Shown piece by piece: positions 1 to 5,635 of a stretch of 9,497 nt of DNA. The translations under genes were made by a program, and so were the position numbers. The stretch comes from JACGMN01 sp964522635 (GTDB taxonomy: Archaea; Halobacteriota; Syntropharchaeia; Alkanophagales; Methanospirareceae): contig CAZFWT010000060.1 in NCBI GenBank assembly GCA_964522635.1, positions 1-9,497 on the forward strand. Direction: 5' to 3'. Numbering within the stretch: position 1 is the first letter of the stretch; each line of letters opens with the position of its first letter. The notes below the pieces were generated by a model, which saw nothing but the letters and a program-made list of their open reading frames with translations, searched no databases and was not told where the DNA came from.

Positions 1-201
1 ATGGGTATCGAAAAGCTCCGGAAAGCTTTTAGGAAGGGGAAGCTAAACAAATACAGAGGGAGATATCCCCTGCTCAAGGCGCTGGATGCATTGCAGCTCG
101 CTACTGCCCTTGAGATGCATGTTGACGCTTTCCTCACCAATGACGCAAAGCTGAAGCGAGTAGAAGAGGTAAACGTTGTAGTCTTGAAGGATTATTTGTG
201 A
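1..201 (+). CDS. PIN-domain ribonuclease, C-terminal part (VapC-type toxin)
   Basis: The visible 66 residues match the second half of a PIN domain, a Mg2+-dependent single-strand RNA nuclease fold typical of VapC toxins. The motif DALQLATALE carries the acidic residue D29, followed by FLTNDAKL with D48, and the chain ends in the usual beta-strand VVVLKDYL. The N-terminal half, with the first Asp and the Glu of the active site, is absent. PIN proteins are normally about 125-150 residues, so the gene almost certainly begins left of the window and the ATG at base 1 is probably internal. A GNAT gene follows after 14 nt in the same direction, so the two may share a transcript. The partner antitoxin is not visible. 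The family call is firm; substrate and activity are unknown. Confidence 0.75.
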   Translation: MGIEKLRKAFRKGKLNKYRGRYPLLKALDALQLATALEMHVDAFLTNDAKLKRVEEVNVVVLKDYL

Positions 202-215
202 GTAGGGAAGAATGA

Positions 216-767
216 GTGACTAAACAGATGAATCTGCGTGTGCGCCCTGAGCGAGCAAATGATATCGAGGCGATCGATATCCTCTTAAGAATGGCCTTTG
301 GCGGCACTGAAGAGAGCACCCTGGTCCGGGCACTCCGGGTATCCGAATATTTCGTGCCGCCATTAGCACTGGTTGCTGAGGAGGCAGACGAGGAGGCGGA
401 GAACCGTATCGCCGGCTATATCCTCTTCAGCCGCATCGGTATTGAAACACGCAACGGAGAGGTACAAGCGCTCGCGCTGGCGCCGATGGCCGTTCTGCCT
501 GAGCAACAGCGGCAGGGTATCGGCACGCAACTGGTTGAAACAGGATTGGAGGCGTGCAGACAGCTGGGCCACCGAATTGTCGTGCTCGTCGGCCATCCCG
601 AGTACTATCCCCGGTTCGGGTTCGAGCCCGCACGCGCCCACGATCTTGAATTACCCTTTGCGGTCCCTGATGAGGCCTTTATGGCACTGGAGCTCCTGCC
701 CGGTGCGCTAAAAAGCGTACGAGGAGGCAGAGTCAGGTTCAGTCCGCCGTTTGAAGCGGTGGTGTGA
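216..767 (+). CDS. GNAT family N-acetyltransferase, YhbS-like
   Basis: This 183-residue protein is predicted to transfer an acetyl group from acetyl-CoA to an amine; the substrate cannot be read from the sequence. The acetyl-CoA loop (motif A, Q/RxxGxG/A) is Q98-R99-Q100-G101-I102-G103. It is followed by GHPEYYPRFGF at about residues 126-136, which is characteristic of the YhbS/COG3153 subgroup. Length is normal for the family and the domain fills the chain. The chosen start is GTG at 216, with an AGGGA site 7 nt upstream; an in-frame ATG at 228 is an alternative and would remove only four residues. It lies 14 nt after the PIN gene and converges on the minus-strand HepT gene. Soluble and cytoplasmic, with no signal peptide or membrane segment. 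Confidence 0.85.
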   Translation: MTKQMNLRVRPERANDIEAIDILLRMAFGGTEESTLVRALRVSEYFVPPLALVAEEADEEAENRIAGYILFSRIGIETRNGEVQALALAPMAVLPEQQRQGIGTQLVETGLEACRQLGHRIVVLVGHPEYYPRFGFEPARAHDLELPFAVPDEAFMALELLPGALKSVRGGRVRFSPPFEAVV

Positions 768-911
768 ACCCCACTGAAGTTGGAAGCTTAGAACCGCAAC
801 GTGAACTCACCGACGGGCGCGAGGTGTAAAGCACCGTAGCCGGATATGTTCTGTTGTCCGTGTGCATTAGCACCGAGCAATCCGAAGGATTGCGAGAGTT
901 CCGAACCCAGC
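768..911. other. Intergenic region with three small hairpins, between convergent genes
   Basis: This GC-rich gap separates two genes that end facing each other. It contains three stem-loops in a row: GGTG/CACC at 823-826 and 832-835; GTGC/GCAC at 862-865 and 870-873; and a perfect 7-bp stem GCAATCC/GGATTGC at 877-883 and 887-893 with a 3-nt loop. No T-run follows the last stem on either strand inside the gap, so a simple intrinsic terminator is not supported. A structured RNA or the relic end of a mobile element are possible; I recognise no family. Confidence 0.3.
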
Positions 912-1259
912 TCATATCTTTTCTCTTTTTGCAATAAGATCTTTCAATTTGCTTTTCAATGCAGGGATATCATTCTCGACTGTACCCCAGAGGGCATCCA
1001 TATCTACGCCCAAATAATCGTGTATCAATTTGTCTCTCATTCCTGCCATGTCTTTCCAAGGAATATCCAGATGCTTCTCTCTGATCTCATTGGATACCAT
1101 CTTTGCGGCTTCACCTATTATCTCTATCTGCCGTATTACCCCGTCCTGTATAAGGTGATTCTCCATAAAGTCTTTGTATTCTATCCTCGCAGTATACTCT
1201 TCTATTCTGACTATAGCATCTAAAATATGCTTCAGATACGCAGTGTCTTCTTTTTTCAT
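912..1259 (-). CDS. hepT: HepT-like HEPN-domain toxin (DUF86)
   Basis: A 115-residue all-helical HEPN protein of the DUF86/HepT group. The catalytic RNase motif RX4HXY is present in full as R75-D-K-L-I-H80-D-Y82, and the preceding IRQIEIIGEAAK stretch is typical of the family. Known members are RNA-cleaving toxins; in characterised MntA/HepT pairs the motif tyrosine is AMPylated by the partner MNT protein, which neutralises the toxin. The start ATG overlaps the stop of the upstream MNT gene by 4 nt (ATGA at 1256-1259), which implies translational coupling and roughly equal synthesis. The pair is richer in A and T than the flanking GNAT and FGE-like genes, consistent with horizontal acquisition. 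The family assignment is secure; activity is inferred from the intact motif. Confidence 0.92.
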   Translation of the reverse strand: MKKEDTAYLKHILDAIVRIEEYTARIEYKDFMENHLIQDGVIRQIEIIGEAAKMVSNEIREKHLDIPWKDMAGMRDKLIHDYLGVDMDALWGTVENDIPALKSKLKDLIAKREKI

Positions 1260-1540
1260 CCGTAAATCATCTTCATCTCTCTTTTTATCGTATCAATCAA
1301 ATAGGGACTTATAGAGTTCTCTGTCAGCAAATCCACTTTTATTCCCAACTCCTCAGACAACTCTCGTTCTATTCTCACGAGTTGAAGAAGGCTTTTTCTT
1401 TCTGAAAACTCCACAATAATATCTATATCACTTTCCGGTTTCTCCTCTCCTCTGACATAAGAGCCAAAGACGGCTACCTTTCTCACCCCGTGACCTTTAA
1501 GTAGATTGGCGATTTTTTCAAATAGTTCTTCCCTACTCAT
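1256..1540 (-). CDS. mntA: MntA-like minimal nucleotidyltransferase antitoxin
   Basis: A 94-residue minimal nucleotidyltransferase (MNT, polymerase-beta superfamily). The signature GSX10DXD is seen as G26-S27, ten residues, then D38-I-D40, and a third acidic residue is likely in the strand KVDLL near residue 69. In the MntA/HepT system this enzyme acts as the antitoxin by transferring AMP to the HepT tyrosine. Here it is the first gene of a two-gene minus-strand operon and overlaps hepT by 4 nt. The start at 1540 is supported by an AAGGA ribosome-binding site about 8 nt upstream. A TATA-like element with a purine-rich BRE lies at 1691-1710, which would give a leader of about 130 nt. Confident in family and pairing. 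Confidence 0.92.
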   Translation of the reverse strand: MSREELFEKIANLLKGHGVRKVAVFGSYVRGEEKPESDIDIIVEFSERKSLLQLVRIERELSEELGIKVDLLTENSISPYLIDTIKREMKMIYG

Positions 1541-1814
1541 GTTTTTTATCCTTCTTTAACGGGGATTCCGAATTTTGGATAAACCCGGTATATCCGCAGT
1601 GTGGATAGACATCATTCTGGATGATCAGCCTATGCTATCTTTCTATGCCCACACACCGGACTTGTTACCTTACATTAATCTTCGGTACTCATAAAAATAT
1701 ATACCTTTCGGACTTCACGAGCAAAGCTGTTCTAGCACTTCTTTGTAACGATAAGCTCCGCGCGCGGATGCATGCCACCGAGCCGCAGACGCCGCACGAT
1801 GCGATGTGCCTTCT
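1541..1814. other. Intergenic stretch between mntA and the small membrane protein
   Basis: About 270 nt without a convincing gene. It holds the candidate mntA promoter (1691-1710) and a GC-rich patch (about 1745-1815). In that patch a 28-codon minus-strand frame (1732-1818, GTG start) overlaps the stop of the membrane-protein gene by 4 nt and would encode a very basic peptide. It is too short to accept on sequence alone. I see no RNA gene or mobile element here. Confidence 0.3.
1691..1710 (-). promoter_or_regulatory. Candidate archaeal promoter (BRE plus TATA) for mntA-hepT
   Basis: Read on the minus strand this is CGAAAGG followed by TATATATTTTTAT, a good match to an archaeal BRE and TATA box. 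Transcription would start about 25 nt downstream, near 1668-1672. The first gene downstream is mntA at 1540, so the leader would be unusually long for an archaeal mRNA. No other gene of reasonable quality lies between. Confidence 0.4.
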
Positions 1815-2006
1815 TCACCTCAGGCGCGGGGTGAAGATATGAGACCACCACGCATACGTGATGCCAAAAACCAGAGCAAATACTACCGCTTTCAATAAAT
1901 TTTCTATTAGGAATACATTTCCACCCATAAGGTAATCTAACAGCAGCCAAACTACCAATGCTGTAATTGTCGCAATGATTGTTGGTAGTACAATTTTTTG
2001 ATCCAT
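1815..2006 (-). CDS. Small two-helix membrane protein, function unknown
   Basis: A 63-residue protein that I do not recognise. It has two clear hydrophobic segments, at about residues 5-29 (rich in I, V, L and ending LMGG) and 37-57 (ENLLKAVVFALVFGITYAWW). A short basic tail, TPRLR, follows, so both ends probably lie on the same side of the membrane. The ATG at 2006 is supported by an A/T-rich TATA-like element at 2031-2041, whose distance places the transcript start at or within a few bases of the ATG. With no Shine-Dalgarno site visible, the message looks leaderless. It sits downstream of the FGE-like gene in the same direction but has its own promoter, so it need not be functionally linked. 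A basic 28-codon frame overlaps its stop (GTGA). Confidence 0.55.
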   Translation of the reverse strand: MDQKIVLPTIIATITALVVWLLLDYLMGGNVFLIENLLKAVVFALVFGITYAWWSHIFTPRLR

Positions 2007-2030
2007 TACTAATGCAAGTCAAAATGCTCG

Positions 2031-2041
2031 TTTAAATATTT
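2031..2041 (-). promoter_or_regulatory. TATA-like element for the small membrane protein gene
   Basis: On the minus strand this reads AAATATTTAAA, 24 nt before the ATG at 2006. With the usual archaeal TATA-to-start distance, transcription would begin almost at the start codon, giving a leaderless mRNA. Confidence 0.45.
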
Positions 2042-2091
2042 GGTATTAAAGCGAGGCATGTGATGAACTTTGCACGCGATGCTTTATAGTC

Positions 2092-2128
2092 CTAGCGTCG
2101 ATCGTAACGCTGGAGTCCCCCCTTTTTT
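2092..2128 (+). terminator. Hairpin followed by C6T6 run, terminator-like on the plus strand
   Basis: CTAGCGT (2092-2098) pairs with ACGCTGG (2107-2113) across an 8-nt loop with one G-T pair. It is followed by a short spacer, six C and six T (2117-2128). This has intrinsic-terminator form for plus-strand transcription, yet no plus-strand gene lies upstream. It could stop antisense transcripts, belong to a small RNA beginning near a TATA-like GCTTTATAG at 2080-2088, or be coincidental. Confidence 0.3.
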
Positions 2129-2132
2129 GCGA

Positions 2133-2199
2133 GCGCGTACCTTCCCTACGCGCACGCACCGCCTTCATTCAGGTACCACGCGCAAGTAGTAACGTGGTA
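2133..2199. repeat. Two perfect inverted repeats just 3' of the FGE-like gene
   Basis: The first is GCGCGTA/TACGCGC at 2133-2139 and 2147-2153 (7-bp stem, 7-nt loop). The second is TACCACG/CGTGGTA at 2174-2180 and 2193-2199 (7-bp stem, 12-nt loop). The second lies about 20 nt beyond the stop of the lipoprotein gene. They may be mRNA 3' structures, or cruciform-forming DNA like that found after variable regions in some diversity-generating retroelements. Confidence 0.45.
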
Positions 2200-2219
2200 A
2201 AGCAGTAAGTAGTTACCCT

Positions 2220-3053
2220 TTATACCGACCTCACGAGGCGAAAGCCCAGGTCATCGCAGCGGAGGGCAGGGCCAGCGCAGCCACGGGACGCGGAACGGCA
2301 GTAACCAGCGACGTTGCACCAGCTACCGCCACGGTAAACCCTGAGCGAGCCAGATCCTACCCACGCGCTGCCGTCGGTCGGCGCGCCGTCATAGCTTTCG
2401 TGGTAAACATCCTGCACCCATTCCCAGACGTTGCCGTGCATATCATAGAGCCCCCAGGGGTTCGGCTTCTTCTGGTCGACCGGATGCGTTTCATCGCCTG
2501 AATTCTCAGCAAACCACGCGTACTCGCCGAGTTTCGCATCAGAATCGCCGAACGAATAGCGTGTGGTGGTGCCCGCGCGACAGGCGTATTCCCATTCTGC
2601 TTCCGAGGGCAGCCGGTACTTATCCGTACCTTCTTTCGCGTTGAGCTTTCTGATGAACTCCTGCACGTCGTCCCACGAGACCATCTCGACAGGCAGGTTG
2701 TCGTCACCCGTGAAGAACGCGGGATCTGAGCCCATTACTGCACGCCACTGCACCTGCGTAACTTCATATGTGCCCATATAGAACGCATGTTGTAGAGCTA
2801 CCTGATGGACAGGCCCTTCGTCATTGTCTCTACCCGCTTCGTTTGTTGGCGCGCCCATCTCAAACTCGCCCGCGGGGATCAGCACGAACTCCATACCGAT
2901 GGAATTGGTGTACGTAGTATCAAGTGTGGCGGACGGAGTAGGTGTTGGTGTTGGCGTGACTTCTGGCACTTCTTCCTCCACGCAGCCCACAACAAACATC
3001 GAAACTACGATTATAGCTACTGCAACACTGCATAGTCCTAATTTCTTGTTCAT
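2220..3053 (-). CDS. SUMF1/FGE-sulfatase-domain lipoprotein, possible DGR target protein
   Basis: A 277-residue exported lipoprotein. Residues 1-24 form a lipoprotein signal (KK, hydrophobic core, lipobox VVGC with C24). A Thr-Pro linker follows (about 33-41), and then a complete formylglycine-generating-enzyme/SUMF1 domain (about 50-277) with family blocks MEFVLIPAGEFEMG, YRLPSEAEWEYACRAG, PWGLYDMHGNVWEW and RGGSW...LGFRLV. Canonical FGE uses a CX4C pair in the last block; here the cysteines are C246 and C252 (CX5C), out of register, so sulfatase-activating activity is doubtful and surface ligand binding is more likely. The start at 3053 is preferred over an in-frame ATG at 3074: the TATA element at 3086-3095 puts the transcript start near 3065, and a GGTGGTGAG site directly precedes the ATG. 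The final block is adenine-poor and rich in NNC codons. Confidence 0.85.
   Translation of the reverse strand: MNKKLGLCSVAVAIIVVSMFVVGCVEEEVPEVTPTPTPTPSATLDTTYTNSIGMEFVLIPAGEFEMGAPTNEAGRDNDEGPVHQVALQHAFYMGTYEVTQVQWRAVMGSDPAFFTGDDNLPVEMVSWDDVQEFIRKLNAKEGTDKYRLPSEAEWEYACRAGTTTRYSFGDSDAKLGEYAWFAENSGDETHPVDQKKPNPWGLYDMHGNVWEWVQDVYHESYDGAPTDGSAWVGSGSLRVYRGGSWCNVAGYCRSASRGCAGPALRCDDLGFRLVRSV
2250..2318 (-). other. Candidate DGR-type variable region in the FGE-like C-terminus
   Basis: These 23 codons follow the conserved GGSW and precede LGFR, exactly where variable regions sit in C-type-lectin-fold targets of diversity-generating retroelements. On the coding strand I count 5 adenines in 69 bases. 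Positions that are Asn in typical members are here TGC, GTC, TAC, TCC, GGC, CTC and GAC, that is NNC codons, as expected if AAC codons of a template were mutated at adenines. No reverse transcriptase or template repeat is in the window, so this remains a hypothesis. Confidence 0.35.
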
Positions 3054-3085
3054 CTCACCACCTAACGGGCACATAATCGAAGCCT

Positions 3086-3095
3086 TTATTTAAGC
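3086..3095 (-). promoter_or_regulatory. TATA box of the FGE-like lipoprotein gene
   Basis: On the minus strand this reads CTTAAATAAA, preceded by a purine-rich BRE-like GAGAAAAG. It lies about 35 nt before the ATG at 3053, giving a predicted leader of roughly 12 nt that contains the GGTGGTGAG ribosome-binding site. The position excludes the alternative ATG at 3074. Confidence 0.55.
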
Positions 3096-3445
3096 TTTTC
3101 TCTTTTGCAAACTTTGCTCTTCAGTCGCCTTTGCTCCTTAAATTGGGCCTTATTGGCTGGCGTTGTGAGCACATGCAGGCACGGGGCAGGCTGCGGGGAT
3201 GTTAGCACCGCTTGCAATCCAAAATGATGGAGATGAGCAAGGATCAGCGAGATGGCACCAGCAAGCGCATCGGGCCCGTCGTCATGCGCTGCAAGCGGGT
3301 GATGGATCAGCTGCTCCACGAACTCGGGATAATCCTGGTTCCAGGTATCGAGGAATCGAAGCTGCCCGTTCGTATAATGTGGCTCGATCGCCTGGATACG
3401 GGCGAGCTTTTGACTGCTAGACCACGGGACAGCAAATTTAAATAA
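3086..3445 (-). pseudogene. C-terminal relic of a second terminase large subunit
   Basis: The minus strand encodes KLARIQAIEPHYTNGQLRFL and, further on, EQLIHHPLAAHDDGPDALAG, the same end-of-nuclease-domain sequence found in the intact terminase at 4211-5635 (HDDGPDALAGAI). By eye about 84% of bases match over roughly 155 bp (3255-3408 against 4278-4431). Homology ends near 3235; the frame then runs through unrelated sequence to a stop at 3086, which coincides with the promoter of the lipoprotein gene. Upstream, homology fades near 3425 and an in-frame stop follows, so the whole ATPase domain and most of the nuclease domain are missing. A GTG at 3319 is the only plausible start. This is best read as a decayed fragment from a duplication or from an older related provirus. 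Confidence 0.8.
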
Positions 3446-3447
3446 CC

Positions 3448-3466
3448 GCGAAGACCTTTTTTATAT
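3448..3466 (+). promoter_or_regulatory. Candidate TATA promoter for the VapBC-type pair
   Basis: CGCGAAGACC followed by TTTTTTATATG has the form of an archaeal BRE plus TATA box. A start about 25 nt downstream, near 3488, would leave a leader of about 40 nt containing GGAGATGAGG (3511-3520), a purine-rich ribosome-binding site 7 nt before the ATG at 3528. Confidence 0.4.
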
Positions 3467-3527
3467 GTAGGTTCCGTACGATTTTGGGTGTGGTGTGCGT
3501 CCCGCTGGATGGAGATGAGGCTAGGAG

Positions 3528-3731
3528 ATGGAGCTGAAGACAAAAGAAGTCCTGAAAAGGCTTGGTGACTTAGAACGAGAAATCGAATACATCAAGCGTG
3601 ATTTGTTGCATGTGGTGGAGCAATCGAGGAGTAAGACTTCTCTTTTTGGCTGCGTACGAGGTGGTGAGGTAACCGAGGAAGCGGTAGAAGAAGCGAAGAA
3701 AGAGCTCTTCCGAGAATTGGAGGATATGTAA
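3528..3731 (+). CDS. VapB-type antitoxin of a PIN toxin pair
   Basis: A 67-residue protein, strongly charged and predicted to be mostly helical. KTKEVLKRLGDLEREIEYIKRDLL at the N-terminus is a likely amphipathic coiled coil, and EEAVEEAKKELFRELEDM at the C-terminus is a likely toxin-binding tail; a glycine-containing linker joins them (about residues 40-47). There is no recognisable ribbon-helix-helix or AbrB motif, so the role rests on size, composition and position: it ends 4 nt before a complete PIN-domain gene in the same direction, the classic antitoxin-toxin order. The toxin gene's ribosome-binding site (GGAGGAT) lies inside the end of this gene. Antitoxin function is inferred. Confidence 0.7.
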   Translation: MELKTKEVLKRLGDLEREIEYIKRDLLHVVEQSRSKTSLFGCVRGGEVTEEAVEEAKKELFRELEDM

Positions 3732-3735
3732 TTTA

Positions 3736-4122
3736 ATGCTGTATATTCTGGATACCCATGTCCTTATCTGGTATTTTATAGGCAGTACCCGGTTGACAAG
3801 GGCAGTTAAAGAAAAGATAGAGGAGGTTAGGAGCACGGGAGGTCGATTACTGGTGCCAAAGATCGTGCTTGCAGAAGCACTATCGGTTGCTGAGAAGGGA
3901 AAGGTTACCTTTGATTTTCCCGAGATGTACCACCGCATAAAGGCCGAACCAGAATTTGAAATCGTTAGTTTCACCCCAGAGATCCTGGAAGAAGTTACGG
4001 CTCTTGCGATTCCTGAGATACATGATAGGATAATAGTAGCCACCGCGAGGTTTTATCAGGCGGGGATTCTCACGAAAGATAAAATCATTCGTGACACAGG
4101 GGATGTTGAGACGGTCTGTTAG
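3736..4122 (+). CDS. PIN-domain toxin ribonuclease (VapC-type)
   Basis: A full-length 128-residue PIN protein. The four acidic active-site residues are in the expected places: D6 in ILDTHVLIWY, E47 in VLAEAL, D97 in HDRIIVATA and D115 in LTKDKII. The DTHVLIW start and the HDRIIVATA block are typical of VapC-type toxins, which cleave tRNA, rRNA or mRNA with Mg2+. It follows the antitoxin gene by 4 nt and reads toward the minus-strand terminase. A T-rich sequence at 4159-4171 after the stop would serve as an archaeal terminator. The pair lies between a terminase relic and the intact terminase, so it was probably inserted into, or carried by, the viral region. Target RNA unknown. Confidence 0.88.
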   Translation: MLYILDTHVLIWYFIGSTRLTRAVKEKIEEVRSTGGRLLVPKIVLAEALSVAEKGKVTFDFPEMYHRIKAEPEFEIVSFTPEILEEVTALAIPEIHDRIIVATARFYQAGILTKDKIIRDTGDVETVC

Positions 4123-4158
4123 CCGTCGAGATGAGAGATATTGTTACTGTTGAAGATG

Positions 4159-4171
4159 CTTTTTAATTTTA
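4159..4171 (+). terminator. T-rich terminator after the PIN toxin gene
   Basis: CTTTTTAATTTTA on the plus strand, about 40 nt after the stop at 4122. Runs of T on the non-template strand terminate archaeal RNA polymerase without needing a hairpin. Confidence 0.4.
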
Positions 4172-4210
4172 ACTACTGCAACGCGACGGTTGCTACACAC
4201 ATGCTCTCCG

Positions 4211-5635
4211 TCAGCGCGCACGAGGGATAAGGACCCGGCGTTGCGCTTTCTCTTTTGTGAGTAGTAGATCAATAGCACCAGCAAGCGCATCGGGCCCATC
4301 GTCATGAGCTGCCAGCGGAAAGTGGATCAACTGCTCCACGAGCTCCGGATAATCCTGGTTCCAGGAATCGAGGAAAAGCAGCTGGCCGTTAGAATAGTAC
4401 GGCTCGATGGCCTGTATGCGGGCAAGCTTCGGCGTGTTATGCCAGATGAGTTTGTGGGGCACGGTGACCTTGGCCGCCTGTTGCCGTTCGCGCAGCACGA
4501 GCTCGAAACTGCAGGGGTTGGGATCTGATTTAGCTTTGTCGAGCGAGTTCGCCTCGATGCCGACCTGCTTGTAATTGAAGAAGCTCTGCAGCTCGATGAG
4601 CTTGTCGATGAGTTTCGAGTGCGCCGCTCTTGAGAGGTCGCAGTGAAAAACGATCCACGAGTCCCTGTATTTCAATACCGTGACGATAGCGGAATAATCG
4701 TTGGCGCCGAGCGACGGGTCGCAGAACGCGAAAGCTTCTGCTCGTGACAGATCGAGCTCTGACTTCGCAATCTTGTGCAGGGCTTCGAGCTTGAAGATCT
4801 GATCTTCCTCGGGGATCGGGCGGTTCAGATACTGGCAGGCGAACAATAAGGTGCCCTTCTCTACCTTGAGTGCTTCGAGCTTCTTAGCTGGAAGGACGAA
4901 GGGGAACCGCGGCGTGGATCCATCATTGTCGTAGCATGACTCGCGCTGGATGTAGTACCTGTATTCTTCGGGGAGCTGCGGATTGATCTCGTTGATGATA
5001 AACGAGTAGACATCGTCGAAATGCCAGTGCGTGCCCACTACCACGAGCTCGCCGTCTGGTGTGAGCACGGAGACAAGATCATTGAACCACCGCTTCTTCT
5101 TCTCGCGTACCGAGGGGCTTTCGCGATCATCGATGTTGCACAGATCATCCACAATGATGAGATCGTAGTGCGCGGATACGAGATTGCCGAGCGCGCCGAC
5201 GGTGGCGATACTGGGCTCGCTGTAGTTCCGCGTGCGCGTGTTGAGCACGATAGATTTTGTCTTTGCTGACCGGGGATCAAGGGGCACGGTATTGAAGCAA
5301 TCCAAATAAAGGCTGATGAGCTTCTCGTTCCGGAGATACTGGCCCACGATCTCGTTGAGGAAGGCCTCTGCATTTTTCGCAGTTGCGTTCACAATCAGTA
5401 TCCGGAGATTCGGATCCCCGAGCAACCGCCAGATGGGATACGACTTGGTAAAGATCGTTGACTTGTACGTGTGCCGCGGCTCCAGCCAGAGCGAGCGTTT
5501 ATGCTGTCGATCCAGCTCGTTGCACCAGGCATGATGCGGATCCTCTGCCAGCTGCGAGTAACCTAAAATCCTACTGGCGAAGCGGAAGAGGTCAAGACTG
5601 CGCTGCTCTCCCGGGAGCTGGACCATGAACCTCAT
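4211..5635 (-). CDS. terL: Terminase large subunit (head-tail virus DNA-packaging motor)
   Basis: This 474-residue protein packages viral DNA into the prohead through an N-terminal ATPase and a C-terminal nuclease. Walker A is the variant EPRHTYKST (residues 52-60, K58). Walker B is DLIIVDDL (158-165) and the coupling motif is VVVGTHWHFDDVY (198-210). The RNase-H-like nuclease shows D306 in AFCDPSLG, E361 in GIEAN and the cluster H444-D-D-G-P-D449 near the end. Length and domain order are those of a complete terminase. The start at 5635 overlaps the stop of the preceding gene by 4 nt (ATGA), with AGAGGA just before it. It is the last of three overlapping genes. A relic of a close homologue lies 1 kb to the left. 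The intact motifs suggest it was functional until recently or still is. Confidence 0.93.
   Translation of the reverse strand: MRFMVQLPGEQRSLDLFRFASRILGYSQLAEDPHHAWCNELDRQHKRSLWLEPRHTYKSTIFTKSYPIWRLLGDPNLRILIVNATAKNAEAFLNEIVGQYLRNEKLISLYLDCFNTVPLDPRSAKTKSIVLNTRTRNYSEPSIATVGALGNLVSAHYDLIIVDDLCNIDDRESPSVREKKKRWFNDLVSVLTPDGELVVVGTHWHFDDVYSFIINEINPQLPEEYRYYIQRESCYDNDGSTPRFPFVLPAKKLEALKVEKGTLLFACQYLNRPIPEEDQIFKLEALHKIAKSELDLSRAEAFAFCDPSLGANDYSAIVTVLKYRDSWIVFHCDLSRAAHSKLIDKLIELQSFFNYKQVGIEANSLDKAKSDPNPCSFELVLRERQQAAKVTVPHKLIWHNTPKLARIQAIEPYYSNGQLLFLDSWNQDYPELVEQLIHFPLAAHDDGPDALAGAIDLLLTKEKAQRRVLIPRAR

Noticed and set aside
1732..1818. 28-codon basic frame on the minus strand overlapping the membrane-protein stop as GTGA
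   Set aside because: Codon use is reasonable but it is too short to separate from chance, and there is no ribosome-binding site beyond the overlap.
1621..1842. Plus-strand frame of 73 codons opposite the mntA leader
   Set aside because: No ribosome-binding site, mixed low-complexity residues, and it spans an A/T-rich promoter and a GC-rich patch with no consistent codon bias.
2060..2128. C/D box RNA suggested by GTGATGA at 2060-2066
   Set aside because: No D box (CTGA) follows at a suitable distance and no terminal stem flanks it.
3307..3543. Minus-strand frame of 78 codons over the terminase relic
   Set aside because: It is a different frame from the one that matches the terminase and crosses the promoter of the antitoxin gene; a shadow.
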